Source of the DNA: Nansenia antarctica
Taxonomy: Eukaryota; Chordata; Actinopteri; Argentiniformes; Microstomatidae
Assembly: GCA_963989245.1 (NCBI GenBank)
Contig: CAXDII010000388.1
Location: 193,501 to 257,500 of the forward strand
Reading direction: 5' to 3'
DNA: 64,000 nucleotides
Each line of letters opens with the position of its first letter. The stretch's first letter is position 1. The notes beneath the pieces are model-generated. The model did not search any database and was not told the DNA's origin. It saw only the letters and a program-made list of their open reading frames with translations. The position numbers were made by a program, and so were the translations under genes. Shown here piece by piece: positions 1 through 11,274 of the stretch.

Positions 1-698
1 TTGATTTGTTAAAGTTAATTCTATACAAATGTATTGTAGACATCGGTTCTGTTTAAGTGTGTGCAAATACAAAATAATAAATGTAAAATAACTGATTTGC
101 ATTGATGAAAAAAGGCAGTCAGTTCTGTACAAACATTTGCTACATTTATTTTTGTAACACATTTTAACAGGTCAATCATGAGAAAAAAGTTAGCCAAAAA
201 AGTGCACGAGAGAGAGAGAGACAGCAGGAGAGTAACAGGAATTGCTCTATAATGGACTACATGTCTCTGACTTTCACTGAGAGCCTGTTTTTTAACGTCA
301 CAATCATGAAAAAAAAGTGCAAATAGACAAATACAAAATATTGTGAACTGGTACCACAAACAGTGCATTAACAAGAGCAAATACAATACTGCAGCTGTTT
401 TTAAAGTGATGTTCAGAGAAAGACAGAGGATTTGCTCTATAATGGACGATGCACGAGCGAGAGAGAGGGGGTACAGGCTTTATAATAGAGAATGAACTGA
501 GCACCAAATGTCCAACAAGAGTGTAACAGGAATTGCTCTATAATGGACTACATGTAACAATCACGGCACTAAAACACGTCACAATCATGTAAGAAAGTGC
601 AAATAGCCAAATACTAAATATTGTGAACTAGTACCACAAACAGTGCATTAACAAGAGCAAATACAATACTGCATCTGTTTTTAAAGTCTCTCTGACTT
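1..698 (-). repeat. 3' UTR-like region with a 280-bp direct duplication
   Basis: This lies directly downstream of the stop codon of the SAMD3-like gene on the - strand. A segment around 293-400 recurs at about 578-687, offset 280 bp with few mismatches. The - strand carries an AATAAA at 145-150 that could be a polyadenylation signal. No coding potential is seen. Confidence 0.5.
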
Positions 699-1010
699 TC
701 ACTGAAGGAGCCTGTTTTTTAGAGTGAGTGCTTTGTTTGAAAGTTTACGTCCTTCCAGTTCCATGAAGATCTTTTGGACTACCTCAAAGGTGTAGCGGAG
801 GTCAGCAGGGTAGCTGAGGTTCAGGGCATACATCAGTCCGAACAGCATAGCGGCAGCTAATGCTACATTATCCAGATCTTGCAATACCTTGACGCCTTCA
901 AGGACAATTCCAATGTCCTGTGGTTCATCACTTGAAGCATGTTCTTTAAGAACATAAATCCCCACAGTGGTGTCTTCTAAGGCCTCGTTGATGGCGTTTT
1001 CATCCATGCC
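699..1010 (-). pseudogene. SAMD3-like gene, last coding exon
   Basis: The exon starts after a tttgtacag acceptor (GGC at 1010-1008) and ends with a TAG stop at 699, giving 103 codons. It encodes the conserved C-terminal block of the multicopy fish family annotated as sterile alpha motif domain-containing protein 3-like, including NLSYPADLRYTFEV and an end in LKNRLLQ. The reading phase joins exactly to the preceding exon (..QEYV + GMDEN..). The exon itself is open. It is called a pseudogene because two other exons of this copy are damaged. The biochemical role of the family is unknown to me. Confidence 0.75.
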
Positions 1011-1252
1011 CTGTACAAAACAGACAAAGGTAAGTAAATAAAGGTAGGTAAATAAGACCTATTAACCAAGCCCTATCAAGAAAATAATAAATAAATATTA
1101 AATTGGGCAGACAGTGACAGTTTTGATGTAGATAAGGTAAGGTGAAAGTTAAAATCAATTAATCGTTTCAGCCCAAGTGACCCACGTGATCAAGTAGGAA
1201 AACAAGAGAAGAGTGGAAGATAAATAGAAAAGATAAGCACTGATTCATGTAC

Positions 1253-1893
1253 CACATATTCCTGCACAAGGGTTTCTGGATCTTCACCCATGTAGATAGA
1301 GACTCCCTTCAGGATGCACTCTCGTCCAGCATTTACATCAGGGGTCCCCAAACTTTTTTCTGTGAGGGCCACATAATTTTTCCTTTCTGTGATGGGGGGC
1401 CTGGGTTGGTCTCTAACATAAAATAATATGGAACGGAGTGGAATGGAGGCGGTTGCGCAAAGCAATTGTGCGCAGGAGAGCACTGGTGGATGCGAACAAA
1501 GTCTAAACAGTTGAATTTGGATGGAATTTATACCTATAGTGATATGTCAATGAAATATAATCAGTTTTACAGTCTGATACTTGAGGGAGGACCCTCATCA
1601 TACACAGGGGGACCCATGAAGCAGGGCTGTCTGAGGGTCCTTAAACGAGCATCAAACACTTAATTTCTTGCATTCTGGTGAATTTAGATGCAATTTGTGC
1701 CCTTTCTGCATCAATTTATGGTGGAAATTTATTTCCAATTATTTGCGAAACAGCGCCCCCGCCACCACGTCGGTGCAATGCCGCAATTGCAGTTAGAAAT
1801 TACACGTTGTTCAAAGGGCCGGTCCAAGTGTGTGGGTGGGCCGTGTTCGGCCCGCGGGCCGTAGTTTGGGGACCCCTGATTTACATCATCACT
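1253..1893 (-). pseudogene. SAMD3-like gene, third coding exon interrupted by a hAT MITE
   Basis: On the - strand the exon begins after ctttcag (acceptor, 1900-1894) and ends at GTG before a GTAC donor (1252). Without the insertion and one target-site copy it is 93 bp, exactly 31 codons, and reads through NAGRECILKGV and EDPETLVQEYV in phase with both neighbours. A 540-bp transposon with its ATTTACAT duplication sits seven bases inside the 5' edge, placing 548 extra bases in the coding sequence. This copy therefore cannot make the normal protein unless the MITE is spliced out. The upstream intron, about 9 kb, holds the large hAT insertion. Confidence 0.75.
1339..1878. mobile_element. Non-autonomous hAT MITE inserted in a coding exon
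   Basis: Terminal inverted repeats of 16 bp (CAGGGGTCCCCAAACT) at both ends and a perfect 8-bp target duplication ATTTACAT (1331-1338 and 1879-1886) define a hAT-superfamily insertion. No transposase is encoded. It must have been moved by a hAT transposase acting in trans. Confidence 0.93.
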
Positions 1894-2504
1894 CTGAAAG
1901 GACATTTTCTTGATTAGTGTCTTAATTCAGCCCCTGTGCTTTATTTTAAAGTCAACTACTGATGTAAACAGTCATATGGGTACATATTTCTCTGAGAATA
2001 TAACACCAGTGATTTTTACGATGGTACAAGCCTTGCTGTGAGCTCCAAATCATGTAGGAAGGAGATTGACAGGAAAGAGAAAGAAAGAGGAGGTCGACAA
2101 ATTATATAAAGATAAGAGGAAAAGTAAAACCTGAGACATAGATGCACAAATAGTGGAAGGGGAGAAAAAAAAGACTCATGGCCTCCCTGGCTTTCCATAC
2201 AATGTGTATGCCTTTCTTGCCAATACATTTTGTAGCAAATAAAACATTCTACAATTAAGCAGTAATAGACTTGATGTCATGCTTTACCATGGTTATTGGC
2301 ACGGCTGAGGTGCGGTTATAGGCACAATGCAAAGTGGAGTGCCGCACTGCACTGTCGTTAAATATCTTTTTGAAAAAGATGGGTTTGTACTGTAAAATTT
2401 TGCTAAATCGCATTGCTTTCAGCCATCCACAATCTGAAATAGTTCTCCATTGTTTACCGTTGCTATAGCAACCTAACACAGCTGACAGCGTGTGCGGAAT
2501 GATA
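1894..2504. other. Intron remnant of SAMD3-like gene, left of hAT
   Basis: No gene is seen. A phrase around GGTTATTGGCACGGCT (about 2290) recurs at about 10740 on the other side of the hAT insertion, so the intron may have held an older repeat before hAT arrived. Confidence 0.4.
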
Positions 2505-2826
2505 CCTTAACTCAGTGGTTCCCAAACTTTTTCAATCAGGCCCCCCTTGGGTAATTGGAAATATTTTCGAGCCCCCCCTAACCCGGTTCCCACCTAGATT
2601 GATATAATTAATTGTATAAAGTTGTAAAAACATTACATTTTCTCTTCTAATAATAACAAGACACATACAGTATATCCAACTATAGTTTTATATTTTATTA
2701 TGGTTTGAAAAGGAACATAAGTGCTTGGCAAATGATCCTGTGCCACTGAAATATTCAACATATCAACATTAACTAATTTCTACTGCATCACTATTCTTAC
2801 TCCTCACATTTCTATCACAATTACGA

Positions 2827-4349
2827 TCAATGACTTGTGTGTGCTTGCTTTGCCTTGCAAATCTTCTCAAAGCGGGGTTGTTGTTTTGAGACTGCCACTC
2901 TCAGTTCATTCTCAATGTTCAACTTCGACCTGTATTTGCTTTTGATAGCAGCAACAGCAGAAAAGCCTATCTCACACAGGTACGATGTTGCAAAAGGCAG
3001 CAGTATTCCCACAGCTTTCTGTCCAATGAGAGGGTAGTCCTTCTCCACTCCAATCCAAAACCCAGCCAAAGTCGTGGATGTGAACTGCAGCCTCATGGTT
3101 GACTCTGAAGTCATGTCGATGTACTGTTCCTCTTCCGCAGTGCTGAACATGGCAGGTGGTGGTGCAACAAATGGATCTCTAATCCAGTCGTATTTGGCAC
3201 TGTCATCCACAGAGAAGTATTTCTGGAAGCTTTGTTTCAGGGCTGAGATGTGCTCTCTCATACATGGAACCACTGTGCTCTGCAGCTCATTGGTCTCGAT
3301 GAATGCCTTCAGATTCCCAAATGAGTCGATGTCCCCCTGTTCAAGTCTCCTGCCCCACATGTCCAGTTTCCGTGTGAAAGATTGTATCCTGTCTGCCAGA
3401 TGTGGAAGGTGTGTGTTGTTGCCCTGCAACTGTAGATTCAATTCATTGAGCTTCTCAAACATGTCGCTTAGGTAGGCCAATTTCATGAGGAAGTCTTCAT
3501 CATTAAACTTGCTGGCAAGTTCGTTCCCTTCCTCCTCCAAGTAGATTCGGATCTCATCTTTCAGCGATAGCACCCTGGACAGCACCTTTCCGCGAGAGAG
3601 CCAACGCGACTCGCTGTGAAATAGCACGGCTGTGTGCTCGGAGCCCATCTCCTCGCACAAAGCGGAAAAAATGCGAGCTTTCAGTGGTCTTGTTTTTATG
3701 TAATTGACGGTGGTGATAACATGAGACAAAACGTCATTCAACTCTGGACTCAGCTGCTTTGACGCGAGTGCCTCCCTGTGTATTATGCAGTGAGTCCACA
3801 CTGCTTTCGGTGCAACGCGCTTGATGAGCGTCTGGAGCCCTCCCCGTTTTCCTGCCATGGCCTGGGCACCGTCGGTGCATATCCCCACACAGTCCTCCCA
3901 TTTCAGATCGGCTTCACTCAGGTATTTGTCTATGATTTTGAACAGTTCATCAGCTGTTGCTCTGTTTGGGACATAGTTGCAAAATAGCAACTCCTCGCTC
4001 AAACCCTCCGCATCAATGTATCTGACATACGCTATTAACAGACAGTCCTTGTTACTATCTGTGGCCTCGTCTACCTGGAGCGCAAAGCGTTGGTCTTTTA
4101 TTTTCTCAACAAGCTGCTCTTTCATGTCTTCTGAGATGTCATTGATGCGTCTCGCAATAGTGTTGTTTGACAGGGGGATAGCTTTGAGTTTTTGGGCTGT
4201 TGCCTCGTCTATCATATGTGAAACCATATCTATTGCAGCAGGGAGTATTAACTCCTCAGCGGTGGTGTGTGGTTTTTTAGACTGGGCGATACGATATGCC
4301 ACTTTGTAGGAGGCAAGTTGAGCATTAGACGTAACAGATGTTGTTTTAA
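2827..4349 (-). pseudogene. hAT transposase, catalytic and dimerisation part (3' segment of split gene)
   Basis: An open frame runs from the piggyBac junction at 4349 to a stop at 2827, about 507 residues, and closely resembles ZBED5/SCAND3-type hAT transposases. Visible landmarks are FALQVDEATDS (first catalytic Asp region), CVGICTDGAQAM (second Asp region), WTHCIIHREALASK (CxxH-type motif), HSESRWLSRGKVLSRV, and a C-terminal hAT dimerisation block ending LCEIGFSAVAAIKSKYRSKL. The first methionine at 4302 is internal; the natural N-terminus lies at 10413. No internal stop is seen. The half gene is presumably inactive because its DNA-binding BED finger is 5.8 kb away. Confidence 0.9.
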
Positions 4350-4569
4350 CACTAGGACAGCGACGTTTTTTTACCTACTTTTAGCGCGACGAGGTGTCGA
4401 ATCACACGACCACTCTTCACAATGGGAGAGTGTGAACTGACGCACAAAGATCGCTGGATGGCGATGTCACACAAGAAGAGAAAATGACAAGATCACTAGG
4501 CTACCTCTAAAAATGCATATAAAGTTCCTATGCGCAGAGAAGCAGAGAAGTGGGGAAATTATATATATG

Positions 4570-5350
4570 GAGAGGAGATTGATTGTGACTGCGGGAGCTT
4601 TACTAATGAATGAAAGTTGATTATCATTATTAAAAAAGAAAAGTAATAAATATTGCAATATTGTGTTATCATAATTATGAGCTTCACAGTGATAAAGTCT
4701 GTTTATTTGTTGTGAAATTCGCTGGTAACGTCAGCCTGTCTGCCCCTGCAACTGCTATATTATATGTTATTATATGGAATGGCTGAATATGTTCATTCTT
4801 TATATTTTGATTACATTATATAATTGTATTTGGTATAATGACAAATACTTGAAACTTGAATGATCTCACAGGAGCGCGTGCATGCACGGTAAAGTGGAGA
4901 GGAGATTGATCCGGACTGCAGGAGTTTTCATTAGGCTACTAATGAATGATGATTGATTATCATTATTAAAAAAGAATAGTAATAAATATTGCAATATTGT
5001 GTTATCATAATTATGAGCTTCACAGTGATAAAGTCTGTTTATTTGTCGTGAAATTCGCCGGTAACGTCAGCCTGTCTGCCCCTGCAACTGCTATAATATA
5101 TGTTATTATATGGAATGGCTGAATATGTTCATTCTTTTTATTTTGATTACATTATATAATTGTATTTGGTATAATGACAAATACTTGAAACTTGAATGAT
5201 CTCACAGGAGCGCGTGCATGCACGGTAAAGTGGAGAGGAGATTGATCCGGACTGCAGGAGTTTTCATTAGGCTACTAATGAATGATGGTTGCAACAAATA
5301 ATAGTAATACATATTGCAATATTGTGTTATTATAATTATGAGCTTCACAT
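4570..5350. repeat. About 330-bp tandem repeat, 2.3 copies
   Basis: Units begin with GAGAGGAGATTGAT at 4570, 4897 and 5233 (periods 327 and 336 bp). The third unit is truncated. Units two and three are more similar to each other (shared ATCCGGACTGCAGG) than to unit one. AT-rich and non-coding. Confidence 0.85.
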
Positions 5351-6072
5351 AGATGCACAAGCCTGCGACTGCTGTAAGCTTAGTAAGCGGGAGAGCCGTC
5401 TTTGAAACCCGCTTGGCTGCCCCCAACTCTCTCTCCTGCCTGGATGGACCACAACACACGCACACTTTATTTGTCAAATACACGCTCTTGCGTGTTTCCA
5501 TTCATGATTATATGTTTCTGTAAATTCATATATATATCCTATTGCATTATTTGAAAATTTACAGCGCTATAAATAGTGTCATTCAATGCACAACGCGACT
5601 TCACTAGATCTGTCGAATAAAATGAAAAATTCTGAGTGGGACTGCTCAGAAAAAACAATAATACATTATATACTGTAGGTCTATTATAAATATCCGTTCG
5701 TTATATAATATTCGTACAAGCTGTGTTGACCAGGTATCGAGACACAACAGCAGGGGAGGGGTGGGGGAAGGGAGGGGAGGGAGGGGTTACATCACCCTCT
5801 GTAGAACATCTTCTATCTAATCGGCGCACTGTGCTAAAATGCAATGCAAACAAAACAACACAGGACAGACAGCAGTGCAGTGATGCGTTTTATATTATAT
5901 TCTTTGAACAACAGAACGGGACAGGCGCCAGAAACTGCCATAATATACCATACATATATCTGCCATATATCGTACCTCCGTTTTATATTGAGAAATATGA
6001 TGATAAATACATATAGGGCAGAGGTATGCTATGTGGTGTGTGGCTAGATATTTTCATGTAGCACTGTGACTG
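5351..6072. other. Spacer between satellite arrays in the piggyBac-like element
   Basis: No gene is seen. Segments at about 5527-5575 and 5650-5715 are repeated, diverged, at about 9371-9490 beyond the second array, so the 933-bp array is flanked by direct copies of one sequence. A purine-rich run lies at about 5750-5790. Confidence 0.4.
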
Positions 6073-8616
6073 CGGGGGAACCCGATGTCTTTGTTCATTG
6101 ATCGGAAACGATCGACAGCCATCAACACTCCCCCCATCAAGCGCATGTCTTATTGAGTCAACACGAGTTGACTCGCTGGAACGAGACAGACTGATACACA
6201 CCACACCTCTGCCATATCATACATCGGTCCCACATGTATTTATTTACCATCATATTTTTCAATATAAAACGGTATGATATGGCAGATATATATGGTAGCC
6301 TACATTGCAGTCGTCCCGCAGTTCTAGTAGATCGCCGACATCATGTTATTTGATGTACACATTTCACGGCAAGATAATTCCGATTTGTGGCAAACACCTA
6401 ACAATTGTTCGTTCACTAAACATTATAACATGAACACAGTTATAGCACCAGTTCCTAGCACCTAGTTTCCTAGCACCAGGGGAGCCCCCCCTCCCAAATT
6501 TCGTTGTTTGGTACCTGTACTATATCAATGACAAATAAAGACCATTCATTCATTCATTCAAACAATGACAGTTACAGTCTCGCTCAAACTGTAGCGAGAT
6601 TAGGAGACTACTAATTGAGAAAAAGAAAAGAAAATACATGAAAGAAAGGAGAGAAAGAGTACAGAATGATAAATCATTCAGAATGTTATTGGTTTTAATA
6701 TTTCACAATCTGCCAGAATAAGCACGCTCCCTCGCACGCCCAGCACATCATTTTTGATGCCGCTAATGTGTGTAATGAAAAGTGTGACAATGTTGAAAGA
6801 CTTGATGTCATAATCAAAATATAAAACCTGGTTGGATAAAATAAGATTCTGTTGTGATTGTGTTGACATTGTTGTGATGTCAAAAGAGATCTGTGGATTA
6901 TTATTTATACATAGTGGTCTATATTTATATAGTGGTCTAAATTTGTTTTATGCAACAAGGAGGAGAAAATGGTTACAGAAACACACCGTTGAAACGTGGT
7001 GGAGCGGGGGGAACCCGATGTCTTTGTTCATTGATCGGAAACGATCGACAGCCATCAACACTCCCCCCATCAAGCGCATGTCTTATTGAGTCAACACGAG
7101 TTGACTCGCTGGAACGAGACAGACTGATACACACCACACCTCTGCCATATCATACATCGGTCCCACATGTATTTATTTACCATCATATTTTTCAATATAA
7201 AACGGTATGATATGGCAGATATATATGGTAGCCTACATTGCAGTCGTCCCGCAGTTCTAGTAGATCGCCGACATCATGTTATTTGATGTACACATTTCAC
7301 GGCAAGATAATTCCGATTTGTGGCAAACACCTAACAATTGTTCGTTCACTAAACATTATAACATGAACACAGTTATAGCACCAGTTCCTAGCACCTAGTT
7401 TCCTAGCACCAGGGGAGCCCCCCCTCCCAAATTTCGTTGTTTGGTACCTGTACTATATCAATGACAAATAAAGACCATTCATTCATTCATTCAAACAATG
7501 ACAGTTACAGTCTCGCTCAAACTGTAGCGAGATTAGGAGACTACTAATTGAGAAAAAGAAAAGAAAATACATGAAAGAAAGGAGAGAAAGAGTACAGAAT
7601 GATAAATCATTCAGAATGTTATTGGTTTTAATATTTCACAATCTGCCAGAATAAGCACGCTCCCTCGCACGCCCAGCACATCATTTTTGATGCCGCTAAT
7701 GTGTGTAATGAAAAGTGTGACAATGTTGAAAGACATGATGTCATAATCAAAATATAAAACCTGGTTGGATAAAATAAGATTCTGTTGTGATTGTGTTGAC
7801 ATTGTTGTGATGTCAAAAGAGATCTGTGGATTATTATTTATACATAGTGGTCTATATTTATATAGTGGTCTAAATTTGTTTTATGCAACAAGGAGGAGAA
7901 AATGGTTACAGAAACACACCGTTGAAACGTGGTGGAGCGGGGGGAACCCGATGTCTTTGTTCATTGATCGGAAACGATCGACAGCCATCAACACTCCCCC
8001 CATCAAGCGCATGTCTTATTGAGTCAACACGAGTTGACTCGCTGGAACGAGACAGACTGATACACACCACACCTCTGCCATATCATACATCGGTCCCACA
8101 TGTATTTATTTACCATCATATTTTTCAATATAAAACGGTATGATATGGCAGATATATATGGTAGCCTACATTGCAGTCGTCCCGCAGTTCTAGTAGATCG
8201 CCGACATCATGTTATTTGATGTACACATTTCACGGCAAGATAATTCCGATTTGTGGCAAACACCTAACAATTGTTCGTTCACTAAACATTATAACATGAA
8301 CACAGTTATAGCACCAGTTCCTAGCACCTAGTTTCCTAGCACCAGGGGAGCCCCCCCTCCCAAATTTCGTTGTTTGGTACCTGTACTATATCAATGACAA
8401 ATAAAGACCATTCATTCATTCATTCAAACAATGACAGTTACAGTCTCGCTCAAACTGTAGCGAGATTAGGAGACTACTAATTGAGAAAAAGAAAAGAAAA
8501 TACATGAAAGAAAGGAGAGAAAGAGTACAGAATGATAAATCATTCAGAATGTTATTGGTTTTAATATTTCACAATCTGCCAGAATAAGCACGCTCCCTCG
8601 CACGCCCAGCACATCA
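6073..8616. repeat. 933-bp satellite array, about 2.7 copies
   Basis: Copies start at about 6073, 7006 and 7939, each exactly 933 bp apart, with only rare differences (for example CTTGATGTC against CATGATGTC). The third copy stops at about 8616. Each unit has a perfect hairpin (GAGTCAAC..GTTGACTC around a 4-nt loop) and a LINE-tail-like stretch (GGTACCTGTACTATA, AATAAAGACC and ATTC repeats) that recurs at 51447-51545. Short open frames repeat with the array and have no recognisable product. Confidence 0.95.
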
Positions 8617-10080
8617 TTCCCATCATTCACATCTGTCCCATGGCCAGGCCTGATGCCTCTCCTGCCCTGTCTACCTGACAGCGCCCACGCTGAGCGCTCC
8701 GGCGACCTCCTATTCACTTTCTACTTTTTTAAAATATATATTGGTGTTCATATTAATTACCATACTTTTTACTTGGAAGAATTGAAGTGAACATTGCAAG
8801 TAAATAAAAATGTTACTTGAATTATCTGTCTCTCTGTGTTCGTTTGTAGTAGAAATATCACATCTGATATATCTATGTAAATAGATTTCACTGCAACATG
8901 AACACACTTCATTTTCACTTTTCACAACAGCTATTTTCATTTCATTTATAATGTGCAGTAAACAAACAAAATAATGTATACTCTCTGCAATTGGCTACTA
9001 TACAATGGTGCCAAAATCAACTATCCAAATATGAATCTGCGTATATCTATGTACAACCCTGTTGTAGCCTATTATTATCATGGTCGACATGAGAATTGTT
9101 GGCTACTTCATATCACAACTGAACATTCATATCAGAATCAGAATCAGAATCAGAAGACTTTTATTGCCATGACATGTAAACATGTTAGGAATTTGGTTTG
9201 GAACAATGGAGCACGGTTTACAGCAGGATAGGTGCAAGACAGGACAAGACAGTGCAAACCAACATCAAAGTGCAAGAGTCATAATTAATATAAATATAAA
9301 GTGCAGAGATCAAGTGTTCATATCCAGACAGTCCAAAGCTCTCTGGGTGGGGGTGGAGGGAGGGTAGATATATATATATATATAGCCTATAGCATTATTT
9401 GAAAATTGACAGCGCTGTACAGGCATAATCATCAAAAAAGACATTATATACAATATTATAAATATCCGTTTGTTATATAATATTTGTTGATGAACTACTT
9501 TGCTGTGGTACCTATGTAATACCACACAGCTTGATAGGTACATACTGTGCAGTGTATCATTCATAACTGTACATAGGCTACACATATCATAATATCTTAT
9601 CACTATTGCATGGAACTTGGGTGAAAAAAAAACCTCAGCTCCAACAAATCTGAAGGGATTGTAAAAGTCATACTGTACAGTTTATCATTTTCATAACTGT
9701 CTGTACATATACATATCTTATGTATCACTATTGCTATATATAGCCTATATATAAACACATTATGTTACAAATATCAGTCTTATCCACTGTATCTAATTCA
9801 GCACTGAAGCCTGAAGGTTGAGCACAGTGTGTGCCCCCTTGCTACCTCTGCTGATATAAAAGAGAATTGCAGCCTTGGAGAAAAATATGGCAGCCGAATC
9901 CCAAGGCAAATACACAGACACACACAGAAATACTGCAAAATCGCTTTATACTAACTCGATTTTGAAAATGTAAAGATGCTGGGTGGTAGAACGCACATAT
10001 CTAGGAAAAGTCATGAAAGGAGGGTCCTGAAATTTGATCGAGTGCAAAGGTAGATTTTTTTTTGTACTCACTGGTGCTGT
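8617..10080. repeat. Right part of the piggyBac-like element: LINE tail and duplicated AT-rich segments
   Basis: A (TCAGAA)n start followed by GACTTTTATTGCCATGACA at about 9130-9300 looks like a LINE 3' tail in reverse orientation. Sequence at 9371-9490 matches 5527-5715. A roughly 130-bp AT-rich segment at about 9540-9605 recurs diverged at about 9665-9735. No gene is seen. Confidence 0.5.
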
Positions 10081-10105
10081 TTAACACCTCACGGCTGTTC
10101 TAGTG

Positions 10106-10413
10106 TTAACGAAACGGCTCTGCTGACCACGGTATTCTTGGAGTTTTCTCTTGAAGAAATCGAGGGGCTTCTTCACATCAGTCGGGTGTGTGGTCTCCAA
10201 GTGACGTTTCAACTTGCTAGGCTTCATGCTTTCTGCCGCTAAAGTTTTGAGACAGAGGACACACAGTGGTCGTTCCTCCGCACCGACCACATTAGACGTG
10301 AAGCCCAGGGAGAGGTATGTATCGTCATACTTTCTTGACTTTGGCTTTGGGACGTTTGTCATGGGCTCCTTCGCTTTTCGTTTAGCTTCTGGCTCTTTCA
10401 TAAACTTATCCAT
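10106..10413 (-). pseudogene. hAT transposase, BED zinc-finger N-terminus (5' segment of split gene)
   Basis: ATG at 10413 starts a frame of about 102 genuine residues up to the TTAA junction. It carries a Lys-rich start, the KYDDTYLSLGFT segment and a BED-type finger with PLCVLCLKTL (two Cys) and KLKRHLETTHP (two His), then DFFKRKL. These are the hallmarks of ZBED-type hAT transposases. After the TTAA the frame runs into piggyBac sequence and stops at 10081. Removing the nested element joins codon GTT directly to AAA in the 3' segment with no frameshift, for a total of about 610 residues. Confidence 0.9.
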
Positions 10414-10899
10414 TGGTGTTGTTGCTGCTAGATAGCTGGAGGAGGGAGTGCGCGCGTCAATGACGTGAATGGAGCGCGCGTCAATGACGTGAATGGAGCC
10501 CCCTCGCTGCCTCTTTGTTACAGTTTATGGCCTGCGCTCCATTCAGGTTCTCATTTTTATCATCCAACGCCCACAACACCCCTGATGGTAACCTTAAGCA
10601 AGCAGTGTTTGTTTACAGCTCTTGTGTGTGCATTTTTTCCCCCTCCCATTATTTCTGCGCCCCCCCTGCAGTACCCCCGCGACCCACAGTTTGGGAACCG
10701 CTGCCTTAACTGGTGATTTGCCCGTTGGTATACAGTGGTTATTGGCACGGCTTGGAATGTGTCTTGGCCAATCACAATGCGGGGTCGGAACTAGGTGTTG
10801 TATAATGTTCCATAACCTTTCCAGACATGTAAAAAATCGTAATATTTTCCCAAAACAATTGAAGATTTTTCATGACTGTGGGACCCCTGTATCACTTAC

Positions 10900-11055
10900 G
10901 TCAGCCATTGGTGCCATGTTTCTTTTTAGTTTTTCCCCAAGCTGTCCTCCCCTCTGGTGGAACAGCTTCACCAGGTTGTCAGAATGGAGGTCCAGCTGAG
11001 ACAGGAACTTGGACTGTAGTGGGAAGGTGGTGATTCTCTTGAATTCAGCGTTGAT
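10900..11055 (-). pseudogene. SAMD3-like gene, second coding exon
   Basis: A gttttcag acceptor precedes ATC at 11055 and a consensus GTAAGT donor follows GAC at 10900. The exon is 156 bp, 52 codons, phase 0 at both ends. It encodes INAEFKRITTFPLQSKFL through QLGEKLKRNMAPMAD, typical of this fish family. The exon is intact, but the copy is damaged elsewhere. The following intron runs about 9 kb to 1894. Confidence 0.8.
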
Positions 11056-11274
11056 CTGAAAACGGGTAGAACGCACAAAGGAAATTGGTTTGAACGGCAA
11101 ACATCAGGGAGAAAGCCACCATCACCATACAGCAAACCAGGGCAGCCTAGGAGGAAGAGAAAGCACAGACTGGTAATATACAATTAGGTATATTAGCAAT
11201 TTACCAGTGTCCTCTATACTTTTATTTTATCAACAGCAAATCCAAGACGAAAAACCCAGCATGATACGCCTTAC

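Larger units (their letters stand above)
4350..10105. mobile_element. Non-autonomous piggyBac-like element carrying satellite arrays
   Basis: The element is flanked by TTAA on both sides (4346-4349 and 10106-10109), the target site of piggyBac elements. Its ends are inverted repeats: CACTAGGACAGCG at the left, and CACTAGAACAGCC read inward from the right. No piggyBac transposase is encoded in 5756 bp. The content is mostly tandem repeats (4570-5350 and 6073-8616) plus a duplicated flank. Precise removal with one TTAA would rejoin the hAT transposase in frame. Confidence 0.82.
2513..10703 (-). mobile_element. hAT transposon (ZBED-like) with a nested piggyBac-like insertion
   Basis: The ends are CAGTGGTTCCCAAACT (left) and the inverse of CAGCGGTTCCCAAACT (right), flanked by a perfect 8-bp target duplication CCTTAACT (2505-2512 and 10704-10711). 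The element is 8191 bp here, but removing the nested element 4350-10105 and one TTAA leaves about 2.43 kb, a normal size for an autonomous hAT. It encodes a BED-finger hAT transposase on the - strand, split by the nested element. It sits in the large intron of the SAMD3-like gene and so arrived after that gene was in place. Confidence 0.95.

Noticed and set aside
2837..4309. Several + strand frames over the hAT transposase
   Set aside because: Antisense shadows of the conserved - strand transposase.
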